Below are positions 33,039 through 42,900 of a stretch of 64,000 nucleotides of DNA, piece after piece. The notes beneath the pieces were generated by a model that did not search any database, had not been told where the DNA came from, and was given only the letters and a program-made list of their open reading frames with translations. Location: assembly GCA_964438705.1 (NCBI GenBank), contig CAYTKQ010000015.1, positions 1-64,000 on the forward strand, in the 5' to 3' direction. This DNA comes from Christensenella sp964438705. Its GTDB lineage: Bacteria; Bacillota; Clostridia; Christensenellales; Christensenellaceae. Position 1 is the first letter of the stretch. Each line of letters opens with the position of its first letter. The position numbers were made by a program, and so were the translations under genes.

Positions 33039-33218
33039 AAAATCCTCCGTTTTGCAACGCGCCCGACGGCGCTCCGGCAGGGCATAACCCACCATATATC
33101 ATGTAATACTATACCGCAAAACCACCAAAAAGTCAATTCCGCGCAAAAGGGGATAAACGCCTGTGCAACGGGGAAAATGCGTCTTTAAAGCGAAAACGAT
33201 TAACATTTTGTAACAATT

Positions 33219-33247
33219 TTGCAATTGTTGTGAAATGATAGTATAAT
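33219..33247 (+). promoter_or_regulatory. Promoter for the penicillin-binding protein gene
   Basis: TTGCAA (33219-33224), 17 bases, TATAAT (33242-33247), 33 bases before the ATG at 33281. Confidence 0.7.
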
Positions 33248-33280
33248 GGTGGCTACCAAGCGTATATCGGAAGGTTGTCT

Positions 33281-35452
33281 ATGAGAAAAAAGCTTCTTTT
33301 TTATATGGTTTTGATCGTGTTTTTGATTGCGTGCTGTTTGCCGCTTTTTTCAGGCTGCTCGTCGGTGCAGGCAAGTGCGGAGAGCATTGCCGCGTCCTTT
33401 GTGAATAAGCTGACGGCGCGCGATTACGCGGGCGCGTACGATTATGTGTATGTGCTGACCTCGGATGTGAAGACACGTGACGAATTTGCCGCGCGGTTCG
33501 AAAACATCTATGAGGCATTGCAGGTTTCTGATGTCAAAATGGTGTCGCGCGAGGTAGAGCAGATATCGCAAACGGAATATAACCTCAAATACACCCTTGC
33601 ACTGACGAGCAAGCTGCTCGGCGTGCTGACGTATGATTATCAGGCGGATATCGTCTCCGGCCCGCAGGGCTTCACTGTGCTCTACACCCCCAGCCTCATT
33701 TTGCCGCAGCTCGAGGAGGGGGACAGGGTGCGCACCACCAAGCAGGGGGGCGCGCGCGGCGAGATTTTTTCGGCGGACGGCGCGGTGCTTGCGAAAAATG
33801 ATTTTGCGCAGAGCATCTACCTCGATTTGGAAAAATCGCCGGACATCGAGGCGGTGAAGGCATTCCTCACACAAAATTATGCCGCGGATGCGGAAAAGAT
33901 ACAGAAAAAATACGACAACGCCAAGGAAAAGGGCTATCCGCTCGAGGTGCTGCTCACCTACCCGAAGGGTACGCTCACCGACGAGCAAAAGGCCGCGATC
34001 ACGGAGGTAAACGGCCTCGGCGTAGATGAATCGCGCCTCACCCCCGTGCGCCACTATCCCTTGAAGGACGACGCGGCACACATCATCGGCTATATGGGTT
34101 CGCCCGCAGAGGACCAGATTGACGAAGAAAAGGGCATCACGGAAAACTCCATCGTGGGTAAGGTGGGCCTCGAGGCGCAGTTTGAGGACGTTTTGCGCGG
34201 TACGGACGGCTCGGTCATCTACATTGAGGACGAAAAGGGAAACGTGAAGGAGACGTTGTTTGAGGACAAGAAAACGGACGGGCAGAACATTGAGCTCTCC
34301 ATCGATTCCGTCACGCAGGAGCGCGCGTACACGCTCATGGCCTCCAACCTAAAGGACGGGCAGAGCGGCGCGGTCGTCGTCATGGACTACAAGACAGGCG
34401 CTGTTGAGGGGATGGTGTCCTATCCCTCGTTTGACAACAACCTCTTCAATTTCGCGCTCGATCCGGCGGTGTGGAATTATTACAACGATGATCCGGATCA
34501 TCCGCTCTACAACCGGGCGACGCAGTCCACATACATGCCCGGCTCGGCGTTCAAGCCATTTTCGTCGGTGCCGGCCATCAACGAGGGCAAGCTCGACGCG
34601 GATTCCGTTCCGCCCATCACCAAAAAACCGCCGCTATCCGAGGGGAATGACAACAAATCTTACAGCTGGACGCCGGACATCCCCGGTTGGCACTATGGCC
34701 AGATCCTTTCAAAAAGCGTAGCGCAATCGCCGTACAATTATGAGATGGCAATGAAGTCGTCGGACAACATCTATTTCGCGTATTATGCCCTGCAGGCGGG
34801 AATGGAACCGTTTGTCGCCTATCTTGAGAGCGTCGGCATCGGCGACGCGCCTGCGTTCGAGCTGCCTGTCACCAAATCGAGTATGATGACCGAAAAAACG
34901 GAGATGAACCTCGACTGGCTGGCGCGTACGGGCTATGGCACGGGCGAACTTGTTATCACGCCCATCCAGCTTGCGTGCATGTATACCGCGCTTGAAAACG
35001 AAGGCAACATGGTGAACCCCACCATTGTGAAGCGCACTTTTACCATCGATGAAGCGGACGGAAATGAGACAGAGACCACCGTCGATGAAACACAGGTGAG
35101 TTACTTTAGGGAAAACACGATGAGCGCTAAGGTCATCGGCATCGAAAAACCGGCCTTAAAGCGCGTGATGACGGACGGCACTGGCGCGCCCGCAAAGCTT
35201 GGCGCCCGCGACGTTCTCGGCAAGACGGGGACCGCGCAGGTGGCGAACCAGTCGCGCGAGGTGAACTGGGTCGTTGCGCTCAATCAGGAGGACGGCAAGG
35301 TATACCTTGTGGCCGTCGAAACGGATAAGAACGAGGGTACCACGCCCAAGCTTGCCATCCTGCGGGGGCTTGTCGATCACGAGAATTATTCCGAGGCGCT
35401 CACCGCAACGGATCAGGCGCTTGCGGGCACTCCGGAGGAAAGCGCGGAATAA
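33281..35452 (+). CDS. Penicillin-binding transpeptidase, PBP2a-like
   Basis: A 723-residue class B penicillin-binding protein. It begins with a membrane/lipoprotein-like signal (FSGCSS), then an NTF2-like MecA N-terminal domain (residues about 30-145), a dimerisation domain and the transpeptidase domain. The active-site serine motif is GSAFKPF (S-x-x-K, near residue 421), SxN is SDN (about 491) and KTG is GKTGTAQ (about 647). It crosslinks peptidoglycan outside the membrane. MecA_N-type PBPs often have low beta-lactam affinity, but the sequence cannot show that. ATG 33281 has GGAAGG upstream. It is monocistronic with a strong terminator. Confidence 0.94.
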   Translation: MRKKLLFYMVLIVFLIACCLPLFSGCSSVQASAESIAASFVNKLTARDYAGAYDYVYVLTSDVKTRDEFAARFENIYEALQVSDVKMVSREVEQISQTEYNLKYTLALTSKLLGVLTYDYQADIVSGPQGFTVLYTPSLILPQLEEGDRVRTTKQGGARGEIFSADGAVLAKNDFAQSIYLDLEKSPDIEAVKAFLTQNYAADAEKIQKKYDNAKEKGYPLEVLLTYPKGTLTDEQKAAITEVNGLGVDESRLTPVRHYPLKDDAAHIIGYMGSPAEDQIDEEKGITENSIVGKVGLEAQFEDVLRGTDGSVIYIEDEKGNVKETLFEDKKTDGQNIELSIDSVTQERAYTLMASNLKDGQSGAVVVMDYKTGAVEGMVSYPSFDNNLFNFALDPAVWNYYNDDPDHPLYNRATQSTYMPGSAFKPFSSVPAINEGKLDADSVPPITKKPPLSEGNDNKSYSWTPDIPGWHYGQILSKSVAQSPYNYEMAMKSSDNIYFAYYALQAGMEPFVAYLESVGIGDAPAFELPVTKSSMMTEKTEMNLDWLARTGYGTGELVITPIQLACMYTALENEGNMVNPTIVKRTFTIDEADGNETETTVDETQVSYFRENTMSAKVIGIEKPALKRVMTDGTGAPAKLGARDVLGKTGTAQVANQSREVNWVVALNQEDGKVYLVAVETDKNEGTTPKLAILRGLVDHENYSEALTATDQALAGTPEESAE

Positions 35453-35460
35453 AAAATCAA

Positions 35461-35490
35461 ACAAAAGGCCGCCCACGGGCGGCCTTTTGT
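35461..35490. terminator. Bidirectional rho-independent terminator
   Basis: ACAAAAGGCCGCC and GGCGGCCTTTTGT form a long stem between the PBP gene and the convergent small membrane protein gene. Confidence 0.9.
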
Positions 35491-35496
35491 TGCATA

Positions 35497-35706
35497 CTAG
35501 TTTTTCCGGCTTTTCTTATATGCCCGCGCGAACAAAAGAAATACGATGAACTGGGCGACGCACGCCGCGATGGCAAAAATGCGGAACGCCCACTGCATGG
35601 CCGCATCCATATCCGGCGACTTCAGCGTGAAAAACAAAAGCGATATGGCCGTGATCAGCACGGCACTTGTTATGATGAGGACGGCGCCCCACTTTTTTTC
35701 ATTCAT
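35497..35706 (-). CDS. Small two-helix membrane protein
   Basis: A 69-residue protein with two hydrophobic helices (about residues 6-27 and 39-60), a short acidic loop between and a basic end (ARAYKKSRKN). No known family recognised. It begins one base after the serA stop, so it belongs to the serC-serA operon and is probably translated by coupling. A role linked to serine synthesis cannot be claimed from this alone. Confidence 0.7.
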   Translation of the reverse strand: MNEKKWGAVLIITSAVLITAISLLFFTLKSPDMDAAMQWAFRIFAIAACVAQFIVFLLFARAYKKSRKN

Positions 35707-35707
35707 A

Positions 35708-36874
35708 TCAGATCACGCGGACCTTGATCACGCCGTTGATGCCGCTGAGCTCCGCAACCGCGTCGGCGGAAATTTCGTGATCGAGATTCAAGACCGTATA
35801 GGCGATATCCCCGCGGGATTTGTTTGCCATATCCGCGATGTTGAGATCATATTTGGCGATGGTGTTCGTGATCTGTCCCACCATGTTGGGCAGGTTTTTG
35901 TGAATCATCGTCACACGCACCGTATCGGAGGGCGGAACGATGCATTCGGGCATGTTGACCGAATTGACGATGGTGCCCGTCTCAAAGAAATCACGCAGCT
36001 GCTTTGCCGCCATTTCCGCGCAGTTTTCCTCGCTTTCGGGTGTGGAGGCACCAAGATGCGGGATGGTGAGCACGTTTTCGTGCAGCAGCATATCCTCCTC
36101 CGGGAAATCGGTGACATACTTTTTTACCTTGCCGCTTTCGATCGCGTCGAACAGCGACGTGGTTTTCACAAGGCCGCCGCGCGCGAAGTTGAGGATGATC
36201 ACGCCGTCCTTCATCTTGGAAAACTCGGGCGTGCTCAAAAAGCCCTTTGTCTTGTCCGTCTGCGGAATGTGCAGCGTGATGAAATCGGATTTTTCCAAAA
36301 GCTCGTCCAGCTTTTCCGCCTTGTGCGTATACATGGAAATGGACCACGCGCGATCTACAGACAAAAACGGGTCGTAGCCGATGACGTTCATTCCGATGGC
36401 TGAGGCCGCGTTCGCCACCATGATACCGATGGACCCAAGGCCGATGACGCCAAGTGTTTTGCCCTTGAGTTCGCCGCCCACAAACTGGCTTTTTCCCTTT
36501 TCCACGAGCTTGGGCACATCATCCTGCCCTTTTAAGGTTTTGACCCAGTCGTACGCCTCCGCCAGATTGCGCGAGGCCATGATCATCGCGCCCAAAACAA
36601 GCTCTTTCACGCCGTTTGCGTTTGCGCCCGGCGTGTTGAACACCACAATGCCCTGCTGCGTGCATTTGTCGGTCGGAATGTTGTTCGTGCCCGCGCCCGC
36701 GCGCGCAATGGCAAGCACATTGTCCGCAAATTCCATGCCGTGACAATCCGCACTGCGCACGATGAAGCCATCGGATTCACTGTCCTCCAGATGCGAGGAC
36801 ACATTGTATGTTTCGCGCGGAAGATAGTCGTAGATCACGGGGGATATTTTATTGAGCTTTTTTACTGTAAACAT
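35708..36874 (-). CDS. serA: D-3-phosphoglycerate dehydrogenase
   Basis: A 388-residue D-2-hydroxyacid dehydrogenase with a C-terminal ACT domain, the form of PGDH common in Clostridia. Seen are ARAGAGTNNI, the NAD-binding GVIGLGSIGIMVAN, FARGGLVKT, the catalytic HLGASTPESEENCAEM, and the ACT end IHKNLPNMVGQITNTIAKYDLNI. It oxidises 3-phosphoglycerate to 3-phosphohydroxypyruvate, the first step of serine synthesis. The ACT domain suggests serine feedback. It follows serC by 15 bases in one operon, so the next enzyme of the pathway is made with it. Confidence 0.95.
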   Translation of the reverse strand: MFTVKKLNKISPVIYDYLPRETYNVSSHLEDSESDGFIVRSADCHGMEFADNVLAIARAGAGTNNIPTDKCTQQGIVVFNTPGANANGVKELVLGAMIMASRNLAEAYDWVKTLKGQDDVPKLVEKGKSQFVGGELKGKTLGVIGLGSIGIMVANAASAIGMNVIGYDPFLSVDRAWSISMYTHKAEKLDELLEKSDFITLHIPQTDKTKGFLSTPEFSKMKDGVIILNFARGGLVKTTSLFDAIESGKVKKYVTDFPEEDMLLHENVLTIPHLGASTPESEENCAEMAAKQLRDFFETGTIVNSVNMPECIVPPSDTVRVTMIHKNLPNMVGQITNTIAKYDLNIADMANKSRGDIAYTVLNLDHEISADAVAELSGINGVIKVRVI

Positions 36875-36889
36875 AGGTTTGCCCTTTCC

Positions 36890-37972
36890 TTATTTGTTCG
36901 ACGCTTCAAACTTTGCCATAAAAGCGATCAGCGAGCGTACACCGTCGATGGGCATCGCGTTATAGATGCTCGCGCGCATGCCGCCCACGCTGCGGTGGCC
37001 CTTCAAATTCATCAGGCCCGCCTGCTTCGCCTCGGTCACGAATTTCTTGTCGAGGTCCTCGTTGCCCGTCACAAAGGGTACGTTCATCAGCGAACGATCC
37101 TTGCCCGCGACCGTCGCGGAGAAGAGGATCGAATTGTCGAGGAAGTCGTAGAGCATGCCTGCTTTTTCCTTGTTGATCAACTCCATCTGATGCACGCCGC
37201 CCAGCTTTTTCAACTGTTTGAACACCAGGCCCGCGATGTAGATCGCGTAGGTCGGCGGGGTGTTGAACATGGAGCCGTTGTCTGCGTGCGTCTTGTAGTC
37301 GAGCATGGTGGGCACGCTTTCGTCCGCGCCGCCGATGAGGTCGTTGCGGATGATGACGATGGTGACGCCCGCGGGGCCGATGTTTTTCTGCGCGCCCGCG
37401 TAGATCAGGCCGTAATCGCTGACGTTGATCGGTTCGGACAGGATATAGGAGGACATATCCGAAACGAGCGGAAGACCGCCCACATCGGGCAGCTTCGAAA
37501 ACTTCGTGCCATAGATCGTGTTGTTGGATGTGATGTGTACATAATCCGCGTCCTGCGTGAACATCTCGGCGCGCAGCGCGGGGATGTAGGAGAACGTCTG
37601 ATCCTCAGAGGACGCGACGACATTTGCCTCGCCGAATTTCTTTGCCTGCTGAATGGCCTTTTTTGCCCACATACCTGTGTTGACAAAATGCGCTTTTTTA
37701 TGCTTTGTCATGAGGTTTAGGGGCACCATCGCAAATTGCAGCGATGCGCCGCCCTGCAAAAACAGTACGGTATAGTTATCCGGAATGTTCATCAGCTCGC
37801 GCAGGTCTGCCTCGGCAGAGTCGATGATGTCCTGATAGTCGGCGCTGCGATGGCTCATTTCCATCACGTTCATGCCGCTTGTGCCATACGAAATAAAGTC
37901 TTTTTGCGCTTGTTCAAGCACTTCGATGGGCAGGCACGCAGGACCGGCCGAGAAGTTGTACACTCTTTCCAT
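36890..37972 (-). CDS. serC: Phosphoserine aminotransferase
   Basis: A 360-residue class V PLP aminotransferase. It starts RVYNFSAGPACLPIEVLEQAQ, with the PLP lysine in IYAGAQKNIGPAG and SerC-type NTPPTYAIY. It converts 3-phosphohydroxypyruvate and glutamate to phosphoserine and 2-oxoglutarate, and is the natural partner of SerA downstream. ATG 37972 has GAGGAT-type upstream bases. The gap above it holds RNA-like element copy 2 on the other strand. Confidence 0.96.
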   Translation of the reverse strand: MERVYNFSAGPACLPIEVLEQAQKDFISYGTSGMNVMEMSHRSADYQDIIDSAEADLRELMNIPDNYTVLFLQGGASLQFAMVPLNLMTKHKKAHFVNTGMWAKKAIQQAKKFGEANVVASSEDQTFSYIPALRAEMFTQDADYVHITSNNTIYGTKFSKLPDVGGLPLVSDMSSYILSEPINVSDYGLIYAGAQKNIGPAGVTIVIIRNDLIGGADESVPTMLDYKTHADNGSMFNTPPTYAIYIAGLVFKQLKKLGGVHQMELINKEKAGMLYDFLDNSILFSATVAGKDRSLMNVPFVTGNEDLDKKFVTEAKQAGLMNLKGHRSVGGMRASIYNAMPIDGVRSLIAFMAKFEASNK

Positions 37973-38108
37973 TTCAAATCCTCCTACAAAAATAGAATAC
38001 AGATAACATTATAATATGCAAAAGAGGCATTTTCAATAAAATTCACGCTTTGCGCGCGCCATATGCGAAAATTTTGGAAATATGACTGGAATTGGGCAAG
38101 GGATGGTA

Positions 38109-38114
38109 TATAAT
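38109..38114 (+). promoter_or_regulatory. -10 box at the 5' edge of RNA-like copy 2
   Basis: TATAAT sits six bases before the ATGTGATTTT start of the element, matching its position in copy 1. The -35 region at 17 bases upstream (CTGGAA) is weak. Confidence 0.45.
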
Positions 38115-38120
38115 AAAGAT

Positions 38121-38543
38121 ATGTGATTTTACCCAGCGAAAGCCTGTGGCAAGCGCCGACCTCCCGGGAGCGCGGCGTTGGTTTCGCAAAAGCAAGGCCA
38201 AAGCATCAGAGCCGCCGCTCCGTGTTCCGGGCGCGTCAGCAAGAAGTACAAGGACTAGCGCCCTGCACAAGGCCCCGTCCGTCGGCATCTTGCAACAGGC
38301 TACGCACCCCGGCATATTAGGGTCGGTGGTGGTTATGTGCACCGCGCGCAGTTTAATTGCGAAGCAATTACCTGTTTGAGCACGGGCACATGACCATCGG
38401 CGGCCCCGCTGACCAGTCTTCTTGGCTGTTTGCGTCCCGCGCGCTTTCACACCGCGTAGCATCGGTTGGGTTAGCGGGATGCAAATTCCCGACTGGCGCG
38501 TTCATGTACAGCATCACGCCGATCCGCCCGTTCAAAATCACAT
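38121..38543 (+). ncRNA. Candidate structured RNA, copy 2 of a two-copy element
   Basis: It shares with copy 1 the 5' end (ATGTGA, then GCGAAAGCCTGT), an 18-base identical block (38279-38296) and a 38-base identical block (38345-38382) with the TAATTGC-GAA-GCAATTA hairpin. Between the 5' end and the first block it carries about 130 extra bases with their own hairpins (for example around 38154-38175), so the domain is modular. A closing stem TTACCCAGC (38129-38137) with GTTGGGTTA (38465-38473) pairs eight of nine. Exact ten-base inverted repeats ATGTGATTTT (38121-38130) and AAAATCACAT (38534-38543) bound the whole. It lies between serC and rarA in a 594-base gap without any other gene. Confidence 0.6.
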
Positions 38544-38566
38544 GATTTTTTAAAGGAGCAAAGCAA

Positions 38567-39880
38567 ATGCGCGATCTGTTTTCCGCCAATCTTGAAAAAA
38601 ACGCGCCCCTTGCCGACAGGATGCGTCCGCGCACCTTAGACGAGTTTTTGGGGCAGGAGCACATCGTGGGGAAGAACACGCTTCTTCGCCGTGCCATCGA
38701 GGCGGACAAGCTGGGCTCGTGCATTTTTTGGGGGCCACCCGGCTGCGGGAAAAGCACGCTCGCGGCCATCATCGCGCACACCACGGGCAGCGATTTTTAC
38801 AAGCTGAACGCGGTCACAAGCGGCGTGAAGGACGTACGCGAGGTGATCGACGAGGCGGAGTCCAACCTTAAAATGTACGGCAGGGAAAGCTTCCTGCTTT
38901 TGGACGAGTGCCACCGCTGGTCGAAGTCCCAGTCCGACAGTGTGCTGCCTGCCATGGAAAGCGGCGTGATCAAGCTAATCGGTTCTACCACGGAGAACCC
39001 GATGGCAGCAATGACGAGCGCCATCGTTTCGCGCTGCCGCCTGTTTGAGTTCTACGGTTTGAACGAGGAGGATGTGAAAAAGGCGGTCTATCGCGCGGCG
39101 GGCGACGAGGAACGCGGGTTTGGCAGCATGGAGCTGACGATCGACGATGAGGCGGCGGCGCACTGGGCCTCCGTTTCCAACGGAGACATCCGCTGCGCCT
39201 TGAACGCGCTGGAGCTTGCGGTGCTCACCACCCGTCCGGATAAAAAGGGCAGGATACACATCACGCTTGAAATCGCGGAGCAGTCCATCCAGCAGCGCGC
39301 GGTGCGCATGGACGACAACGAATATTACGATATGCTGTCCGCATTTTGCAAATCGCTGCGGGGAAGCGACAGCGACGCGGCGCTCTTCTGGTTTGCGCGT
39401 ATGATCTATGCGGGGGTGGACCCGCGCGTGCCCGTACGCCGCATGATTGCGCACGCGTCCGAGGACGTGGGCCTCGCAAATCCGAGCGTTCTCAATCAGT
39501 GCGTCGCCGCCATGCAGGCGCTTGATTTCAACGGCATGCCCGAGGCGCGGCTCAACATCGCGCAGGCAATCATTTATCTATGCGAATCGCCCAAATCCAA
39601 TAGCGTTCTTCTGGCGGTGGACGGCGCTGCGCGCGCCGCGCGCGAGGTGAAGCGGCAGGATGTGCCCGCGCATTTGCAAGACACAAACTTCGAAAAGGCG
39701 AAGCACGAAAAAAAGGGTAAGGATTATCAATACGCGCACGATTTTCCCCGCCACTATGTGAAGCAGCAGTATCTGCCCGACGAGTTGAAGGACAGGGAGT
39801 TCTATCGTCCGTCCATGCAGGGCTACGAGCAGAAGATACATGAATACCGTCGGTTTATTCGCAAGGAAACGAAGGAATAG
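38567..39880 (+). CDS. rarA: Replication-associated recombination protein A
   Basis: A 437-residue AAA+ ATPase of the RarA/MgsA/WRNIP1 family, related to clamp-loader subunits. It begins PLADRMRPRTLDEFLGQEHI, then Walker A WGPPGCGKSTLA, Walker B FLLLDECHRW, sensor 1 IGSTTENP, and the C-terminal region with IYAGVDPRVPVRRMIAHASEDVG. It acts at stalled replication forks. ATG 38567 follows AAAGGAG. The AAA+ residue in 'DECHRW' replaces the more usual DEIHRF. It is monocistronic, with a terminator behind it. Confidence 0.95.
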   Translation: MRDLFSANLEKNAPLADRMRPRTLDEFLGQEHIVGKNTLLRRAIEADKLGSCIFWGPPGCGKSTLAAIIAHTTGSDFYKLNAVTSGVKDVREVIDEAESNLKMYGRESFLLLDECHRWSKSQSDSVLPAMESGVIKLIGSTTENPMAAMTSAIVSRCRLFEFYGLNEEDVKKAVYRAAGDEERGFGSMELTIDDEAAAHWASVSNGDIRCALNALELAVLTTRPDKKGRIHITLEIAEQSIQQRAVRMDDNEYYDMLSAFCKSLRGSDSDAALFWFARMIYAGVDPRVPVRRMIAHASEDVGLANPSVLNQCVAAMQALDFNGMPEARLNIAQAIIYLCESPKSNSVLLAVDGAARAAREVKRQDVPAHLQDTNFEKAKHEKKGKDYQYAHDFPRHYVKQQYLPDELKDREFYRPSMQGYEQKIHEYRRFIRKETKE

Positions 39881-39881
39881 C

Positions 39882-39925
39882 AAAACCTCCTGCCGTAGCA
39901 TTCCTAAAGCAGGAGGTTTTTTTAC
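39882..39925 (+). terminator. Rho-independent terminator
   Basis: AAAACCTCCTGC (39882-39893) pairs with GCAGGAGGTTTT (39909-39920), followed by T residues. It ends rarA and faces the convergent surface-protein gene. Confidence 0.9.
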
Positions 39926-39941
39926 TGCTCTTTTTTGGAGG

Positions 39942-42900
39942 TCAGCCCGCCATGGCGGCTTGCTTATCCTCCGTGTTCTTTTTATAGCGCTTGACGCACA
40001 TCATTGTCACGGCCACGTTGATTGCGGCGAAAACCGCCATCAGCAGCGTCCATCGGTCAAACCATGCCACCGGCAGGCGCATGTCCTGCGTGAGCAGGAA
40101 CACCACCGCCGACACGATTGCGACGGCAATGCCCGCAACGGTCATCAGACCGGTTTTTCTTCTGCGTGCATCCTCTTTTTTCTTTCTGCCCGAGAGCCAC
40201 ACAATGCCTGCGCTCAGGCTGACCACAGCCGACAGGATCATCAGCAGCAGATCCGCGAGTGACCACGAGGCCGCTGCTCCCGCGAGCGGGATTCCGCTGT
40301 CGTTGATACTTTCAGACATTCCGGCATCCTCGAAGACCTGCGCAACGGAGGTCGCGTCATCTGTACGCGCTTCCGGTGCGTCTATCGCAACTGCGAAATC
40401 CGTGCCCGTGCCGTCCTGTGCAGCCGCAGGGTTTTCCGCAGATGCGGCCGTTTGCTGCGGCGTTGTTTTCACGCTCTTTGGCTGCGTTTGCGCTGTGTTC
40501 TGCGTGATACCGTTGTCGTCCGGCTCGGAAGGGGTCTTCTCTGCACTGCCATTGTTGTCCGGCATGGAAGGCGTTTCCGCTGCGGTACCGCCGCCGCTTG
40601 GCCCCGAAGGCGTTGTCGGCGGCACATTTGTCGAATTATCCGGTGTTTGATCGCCTTTGGATGGTTCGTTGGCCGCCTTGGGCGTTATGCGCAGTATGCC
40701 GTCCGCAAAGGGCGCAAAATCATATTCGTTCGTCACATCCGTGCCGCCGCGCAGGATCACCACGCTTTGAATTACGTTGGGCCGCGTGCCCGGCTCGGTG
40801 ATGCTGCTTTCCGGCGTCATTTTTACACGGAACGTATCCGTTTCAAAAAGCGTGCCCTGCGTAAGCGTTGCGTTCGCTGCCATAAACGGTGTTCCATCGT
40901 ACTCCTTTGTGCCGGAGGCCGCCGTAAAGGTCAGGCGTTCACGTGCCCGCCACACGGCGTTCAGAACCGTGTCGCCCTTTATGGTCATCAGCTGTCCCGG
41001 ACGGTATAGCCTGCCGTCAAGATCGCTGCGCCATCCTGCAAACACAAGCGTGCCTGCCGTCATACCGTCGGTGCTTTCCTGCACGCGTGTCTGCGTTCCG
41101 AGCATGTAGGTGCTGGGATCGACAGGTGCGATTCCCGCTGCTGCGTCTCCCTTTTCATAGGTCACGCGGAATCCGTCCGTCCTCCAGTGCGCATAAACGT
41201 CATAGCTGCGCTTGATGGCGATCAGGTCGGAGAAGCTTCCGCCCGTGTTGCCCGCGTCCGTCACAAAATACCAGCCAAGGAAGCTCCCATAGCCGGGAAC
41301 CTGTACTCCTTCGGTGAGCGGATAGCGTTTGCCGCTTACCGTCATTACGATCGGCTGCGATAAATCCATATACGCTCCGCTGCCCGCAAATTTCACGTCG
41401 ATCGGCTGTGTTTCTCCGATGCCGCTCTTTCTTTCATAGAAGGAAACGGTATAATCCGTCGCCTGCCATTTCGCGTACAGCGTCACCGTTTCCACGACGG
41501 TAGGGGTCAAGCCCCTGTGCGCGCTCGCCGAAACGATGTCGTTTTGCCAGTCCACCGGATTCTGGAACGCGTCGTCGTAATACCATCCCTCAAAGATCGC
41601 GTTTGCCCGTTGCGGGTCTTGCGGACGATGGCCCGCGATCCGCTCACCGTGCAGCACATTGCTTTTTGCGGCGATGACGCTGCCTCCGTTGGTTTGATAC
41701 TGAATATTCACCGGCTTTCTGCCATAATAAAAATCATAGATAAAACCGTCTGCTTGTGCCGTATTCGTGCTTGCGCGCAGTTCCATACCATCGATGTTTT
41801 TTCCTGAGAATGTCGCTTGATTGGTATAAAGTGTCTGCGAAAGCGTCTCATTTTTCAGATAAGTCCTTCCCGCGTAGCTTTGCACGCTTCCTGCGGGCGC
41901 GTCCGTAAGCGACTGCCCCGGCAGCGGCTCCGTCCAATAATTCACATCATAACGCACCATGTTTGTGCTGTAGGTGGGATACCATGTGATCGTTTTGCTG
42001 AACAGCGGGATCATGTCGGCGGAAAGGCTGATTCTTTTGGTCGTGACGTTTGACGAACCGATCCGTGCCGCCGCGGACTGCCATGAATCCGGCTGCGCGG
42101 CAGCGAGCTGCCTGTCCGCATATGCAGAATAGCTGGTCATCGATGTATTCACGCCCAAAGAAGGCCACAGCCCTGAAACATCCTGCTCATATTTCGCCTG
42201 AAACTGGTAAACGACCTGTGTTCCGGGATTTTCAAAGGTCTTGTTTTCCCACGGAGAGCCGCCAAACCAGTTCCACTCCACCGTTCCGCTTATGGGCGCG
42301 GAATCGGAAAGCGCGAATTGCTGCGTATACACACTGCGGTTGTAAAGCACGTTCACCACGCTCTGCCCGTTTCCTTTGAGCGTCGCGGGGATCGTGCGCC
42401 CGTATTCAAAAAATATGAGTTCGTCGGTTGCGGGCAGCAATTTGCTGTCGATTTGCGCCACATCCGAGACGGTTATTCCCGCGGGAGCAAAGCCCTCCGC
42501 CACCTTATATGACGTATAGTCGCGCGGCCACACAAGCACGGTTCCCACAGGGATGTTTGGCTTTTCCAGCCACGACACCACCGAATAACGTACCGGTTGT
42601 GCCTCCCACACTGCGTGCAGCGTCATCGGTGCCGTAACGGGCGTCGCAAAATCATACGCCGTGCCGTTTTTCTCAAGCGACCACCATAAAAACGCATATC
42701 CAATGCGTACCGGATCGCCCTCCGGCTTTGCGGCCGCGTCACCCTCCGTCACGAAGGCAGGGTCAAACGCTGATTCCGAGCCGTCCGCTTCAAAGTGCAC
42801 ATAATGCGCGCCGCTAAAAACCGGCACAAATGTCATATCCCCCGATGCCGTCGCCGTGCCGAACACAAATTCCTTCTCGGTTCCGTCGTCGAGCGTCCAG

